64,000 nt of DNA from Vreelandella nigrificans (GTDB lineage: Bacteria > Pseudomonadota > Gammaproteobacteria > Pseudomonadales > Halomonadaceae), in assembly GCF_002374315.1 (NCBI RefSeq), contig NZ_NWUX01000024.1, forward strand, positions 1 through 64,000, in the 5' to 3' direction. Positions within the stretch are counted from its first letter, which is position 1. Every line of letters starts with the position of its first letter. The position numbers were made by a program, and so were the translations under genes. Positions 61,618-64,000 of this stretch are shown one piece after another. The notes beneath the pieces are model-generated. The model saw nothing but the letters and a program-made list of their open reading frames with translations, was not told the origin of the DNA and ran no database searches.

Positions 61618-62310
61618 ATGGCAAACCGTAAACATATACCTGCAGAAACGAAATTACGGTTGTTTTCGAAGGCTGCGGGTCACTGCCAACATCCCGATTG
61701 CCTCGAACCTCTGTTTCCAGCTGAAATGGGGGGAGATAAGCATATAGCCGAAATGGCTCATGTGATTCCGCACGGAAAAACGGGGCCGCGCCACGACGAA
61801 AGGCCCGCTGGAGAGTTCGAGGCTGATTCTTTTGAAAACCTTATTCTGTTGTGCCCGACTTGCCATACGATTATCGACAAGGATTCTGGCGGATATAGCC
61901 GTAGTACATTGCTGGGTTGGAAAAGTAACCACCTCGCTGCCCTGGCAAATAGGCAAGGAATTCGTTCTTATGATGAGCGCGGCCAAGTTAGAGATGCTGT
62001 GATCACCGCCATGACCGAAAACAAAGCCGTATGGAATGAGTTCGCCCCCTCCGATGGTGCAAGCTTCGAATATGATCCGGAATCAGAAACGGCTAAGACG
62101 TGGGTGCAGAGGATGCGAGGTGTCATTTTGCCTAATCATTTCCGGATACAAGCCATCATCAAGGCAAACCGGCACCATATGACGGAAGCGGAGCAACAAA
62201 CATTCGCAAGATATCAAGAACATGTTCGAGGCCTCTCAGAACGTCATGTTTGTGGTGTTGCTGGCGGAGCTATTCGTTATCCCGCAGAAATGGATGAAAT
62301 CTTCGCATGA
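61618..62310 (+). CDS. HNH endonuclease, first gene of three-gene cassette
   Basis: The 230-aa protein has an HNH core with zinc-type Cys pairs: CQHPDC near residue 23, EMAHVIPHGKTGPRHDE near residue 43 (catalytic His region) and NLILLCPTCHTIIDKD near residue 78. The C-terminal half (about 115-230) is helical and unassigned. Its stop overlaps the next start (ATGA). Ribosome site weak. Confidence 0.8.
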   Translation: MANRKHIPAETKLRLFSKAAGHCQHPDCLEPLFPAEMGGDKHIAEMAHVIPHGKTGPRHDERPAGEFEADSFENLILLCPTCHTIIDKDSGGYSRSTLLGWKSNHLAALANRQGIRSYDERGQVRDAVITAMTENKAVWNEFAPSDGASFEYDPESETAKTWVQRMRGVILPNHFRIQAIIKANRHHMTEAEQQTFARYQEHVRGLSERHVCGVAGGAIRYPAEMDEIFA

Positions 62311-62948
62311 ACTGGCAGGTTAAATACGCACTTAAATACATTTTAGCAACTCACGGCACAGCGTCGGGGCAGCATATCCGCGATGATGCTATCAGGATCA
62401 CGATGCCTGACCGGCCTGAAGCCGTTGCGGTTATCTCGGCTGCCTACACGATCAACGACGAATTAGCGATGCAATGCCACACGGATTATCCCGACATGGA
62501 TTTCTTATGCGGATATCGGAAGGAGTGTGTTTGGGGAGGCGGGGCAATCAGGTATTTAGAAAGCAACACAATAGGATGGGGGAGCGCCGGCACACTCAAT
62601 TCCGCTATTAACAAAGGCAAAGTAAATACTGCTGCCCATAAGGACTATTCCTTCTCATACCGGCTTATCAGGCAAAATAGATCTATTACCAACCTTGATA
62701 GAGAATTTGATCGCGTCTTTACGATGACTCTCGCCAGTGGGCGCACCTTTCGGGTGGGCATGGTTACGGAGTACGAGCCGATAGCTGATTCTATTCGCAC
62801 CTTATGGGATCAGTTCGGCCCTATCGATATTGCCTGGAACATCAATCCAAATGGGCATCCCACCCCGGAGGCCATCGAGGCGGGACGAGATCTTGAATGC
62901 GAGGTAATGAAATGGGACGAGTTAAAGTTGCTGTTGTGGAACCGTTAA
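62307..62948 (+). CDS. Unknown protein, second gene of three-gene cassette
   Basis: The 213-aa soluble protein has a distinctive GWGSAGTLNSAINKGKV segment near residue 90 and TMTLASGRTFRVGMVTEYEP near 145. No family recognised. It overlaps the HNH gene by four bases and the nucleotidyltransferase-like gene by one (TAATG), so all three are translationally coupled. Confidence 0.7.
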   Translation: MNWQVKYALKYILATHGTASGQHIRDDAIRITMPDRPEAVAVISAAYTINDELAMQCHTDYPDMDFLCGYRKECVWGGGAIRYLESNTIGWGSAGTLNSAINKGKVNTAAHKDYSFSYRLIRQNRSITNLDREFDRVFTMTLASGRTFRVGMVTEYEPIADSIRTLWDQFGPIDIAWNINPNGHPTPEAIEAGRDLECEVMKWDELKLLLWNR

Positions 62949-63241
62949 TGACGGCATGTGAAGTCGCGAGTTACTTACTTAAATCCTGCAAGTCCCTGCA
63001 GGAGTACGAGTCATTCATGTTTGGCTCATCGCTGTTCGGCGTCGGCAGTGATTTCGATATTTTAATCGTTGGCCCGTCTGGCGAGCCTCTGAACCGACTG
63101 AAGGCAGAATTGAGACTTGCAGGAGAGGAGTTGCCGCTTGATGTTCTATATATGTTGCCAACGGAGGCGGTAGAGACAAAGTTTGTCACAAGAGAAAAAT
63201 GCATAACTCTCAAGCAATTGGCCGACTCTGAAAAGTACTAA
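62948..63241 (+). CDS. Minimal nucleotidyltransferase-like protein, third gene of cassette
   Basis: The 97-aa protein has ESFMFGSSLFGVGSDFDILIVG (about residues 21-42): the GSS...GSDxDILI motif of MNT-type nucleotidyltransferases, with two Asp of the metal site. A third acidic residue may be in LPLDVLYML. No HEPN partner is adjacent, unlike MNT/HEPN toxin-antitoxin pairs. The ATG at 62948 overlaps the upstream stop. Confidence 0.75.
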   Translation: MTACEVASYLLKSCKSLQEYESFMFGSSLFGVGSDFDILIVGPSGEPLNRLKAELRLAGEELPLDVLYMLPTEAVETKFVTREKCITLKQLADSEKY

Positions 63242-63729
63242 CCTCTACCAAAGAGCTTCTATAGTGCACGTCTCGTCGAGCATGCCAACACTAAAGTGGT
63301 CAAATTGCATGCATCTTTCAGCGAATTCTCGCCCGTAGTTTGGCAAGGCGCGCGGCCAAGGCATTATTTCCTCTGGCATTAAATTTTGCAGATGCGACGC
63401 GGGAAGAATGTTTACACCAGCTTGTAGAGTGAACGTCTCTAGTTAACTTGGGTTGATTCTAAGTCCAATGATACTTGACACTCTGTGTACGCTAGCTAGC
63501 ATAGCTAATGTAAACGCTGTCGATGACAGTCCGGTGTGTCTCCACCGGCTCCAATAGAGGCTCCCCCTAAGTTCCCCCCGCCTCATGTGAGGGAACGCCA
63601 CTCATGTGGTTTGAGGCAAGCTATATCTGTAATTGGCCTTTTGGCCTACCTATCTACCATGGGAACACTTTCCCATGGGGATGGTGTTTCCCATGGATTC
63701 GTTATTCTTATCCATTACGGAGAAACACC
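63242..63729 (+). promoter_or_regulatory. Regulatory region upstream of the STY4534-type gene
   Basis: A TTGACA (63475) and TAGCAT (63497) pair are 16 bases apart. A stem CCGGTG / CACCGG lies at 63531-63548. The inverted repeat CCATGGGAA / TTCCCATGG (63657-63678) is followed by a third TTCCCATGG at 63688. GGTGTTT (63683) can pair with AAACACC (63723), enclosing the ribosome site. Nothing else is seen in the first 230 bases. Confidence 0.6.
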
Positions 63730-64000
63730 ATGACTACTCAAAACGAAACTAAGAGCTTTTTTGATCTGCACATCAACGGCCTTGGTTACTTGAACAGAAT
63801 TCGCCAGGTAACACCCAAGCGTGGTGAAACTTTCTGGGCATGTGATATTTCTGCACTTAATGGGCCATCTGATGATGTCTCGTATACCAAGTTTGATTGT
63901 CGTGTTAGCGGCCGAGAAGCAGAATCACTCGTCAAGCGCTGCGAACAGTCGGTCAATATGGATAAGAAAGTATTGATTGGATTTAAACTTGGTGACCTCT
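63730..64000 (+). CDS. STY4534-type ICE replication-associated protein (DUF3577), 5' part
   Basis: The first 90 residues are present (TTQNETKSFFDLHINGLGYLNRIRQV, then KGETFWACDISALNG-like and YTKFDCRVSG), the DUF3577/STY4534 pattern. The frame is open to the window end. GGAG lies seven bases before the ATG. Its presence shows that conserved ICE core genes continue beyond the cargo region. Confidence 0.85.
   Translation, partial: MTTQNETKSFFDLHINGLGYLNRIRQVTPKRGETFWACDISALNGPSDDVSYTKFDCRVSGREAESLVKRCEQSVNMDKKVLIGFKLGDL

Noticed and set aside
61618..63241. Calling the cassette a CBASS system
   Set aside because: The nucleotidyltransferase-like protein is only 97 aa, much shorter than CD-NTases, and there is no recognised cyclic-nucleotide effector.
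63536..63733. Open frame across the STY4534 upstream region
   Set aside because: It crosses the palindromic regulatory sites and has no ribosome site; the pattern is better explained as non-coding.

Overview
The window joins ordinary gammaproteobacterial chromosome (1 to about 14320) to the left part of a large integrative and conjugative element (ICE; about 14325 to the end, right end not reached). Gene content (separate hisC and hisBHAF, radA, selD, yjaG, asmA, mutY, yggX) and sequence character suggest a halophilic Halomonas-like (Halomonadaceae) bacterium. That assignment is an inference from gene content and general protein resemblance, not a measured match.

Chromosomal part: the 3' end of a 5S rRNA gene with two terminators; hisC; an NlpE-like lipoprotein; radA; selD, with Glu where the catalytic Lys is expected; a class I amidotransferase-like protein lacking its nucleophile Cys; yjaG; a small outer-membrane-type barrel; the hisB-hisH-hisA-hisF operon; a PanM/PanZ-like acetyltransferase; asmA; mutY; yggX; and a tRNA cluster Phe(GAA)-Gln(UUG)-Thr(UGU).

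The ICE begins immediately after tRNA-Thr, whose 3' end is the likely attachment site. Its layout is that of the PFGI-1/ICEclc/SPI-7 class with a G-type (GI) type IV secretion system. First comes maintenance and replication: parA, dnaB, several conserved hypotheticals, a HicA-like protein, a DUF2786 protein, parB, a DUF2857 protein, an STY4528-type replication protein with an iteron-like palindrome array inside its coding sequence, a PFL_4669-type protein, a DUF3158 (InrR-like) protein, ssb and topB. A 740-bp non-coding stretch with a long perfect hairpin follows topB. Then comes the conjugation machine: PilL N-domain lipoprotein, TIGR03759, lytic transglycosylase, TIGR03765, TraD coupling protein, TIGR03747, RAQPRD, TIGR03758/03745/03750/03746/03749/03752/03751, the TraC/VirB4 ATPase, a DsbC-like protein, TIGR03757, TIGR03756 (TraU-like), TIGR03755 (TraH-like) and TraG.

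Two reverse-strand cassettes interrupt the transfer operon: a DUF1640 gene at 37.6 kb and an unrecognised two-gene zinc-ribbon cassette at 48.4-49.8 kb. Downstream of traG lies a cargo region of stabilisation and defence-type genes: a TumE/TumA toxin-antitoxin pair, a gene with a ribbon-helix-helix-like N-terminus, a RES/Xre toxin-antitoxin pair, a NYN-domain ribonuclease-like gene behind a probable small RNA with its own terminator, a membrane-anchored Mrr-like nuclease, and a tightly coupled three-gene cassette (HNH nuclease, unknown protein, minimal nucleotidyltransferase) that is the best candidate for an undescribed defence system. The window ends inside an STY4534-type (DUF3577) ICE gene, so the relaxase, integrase and right attachment site lie beyond it.
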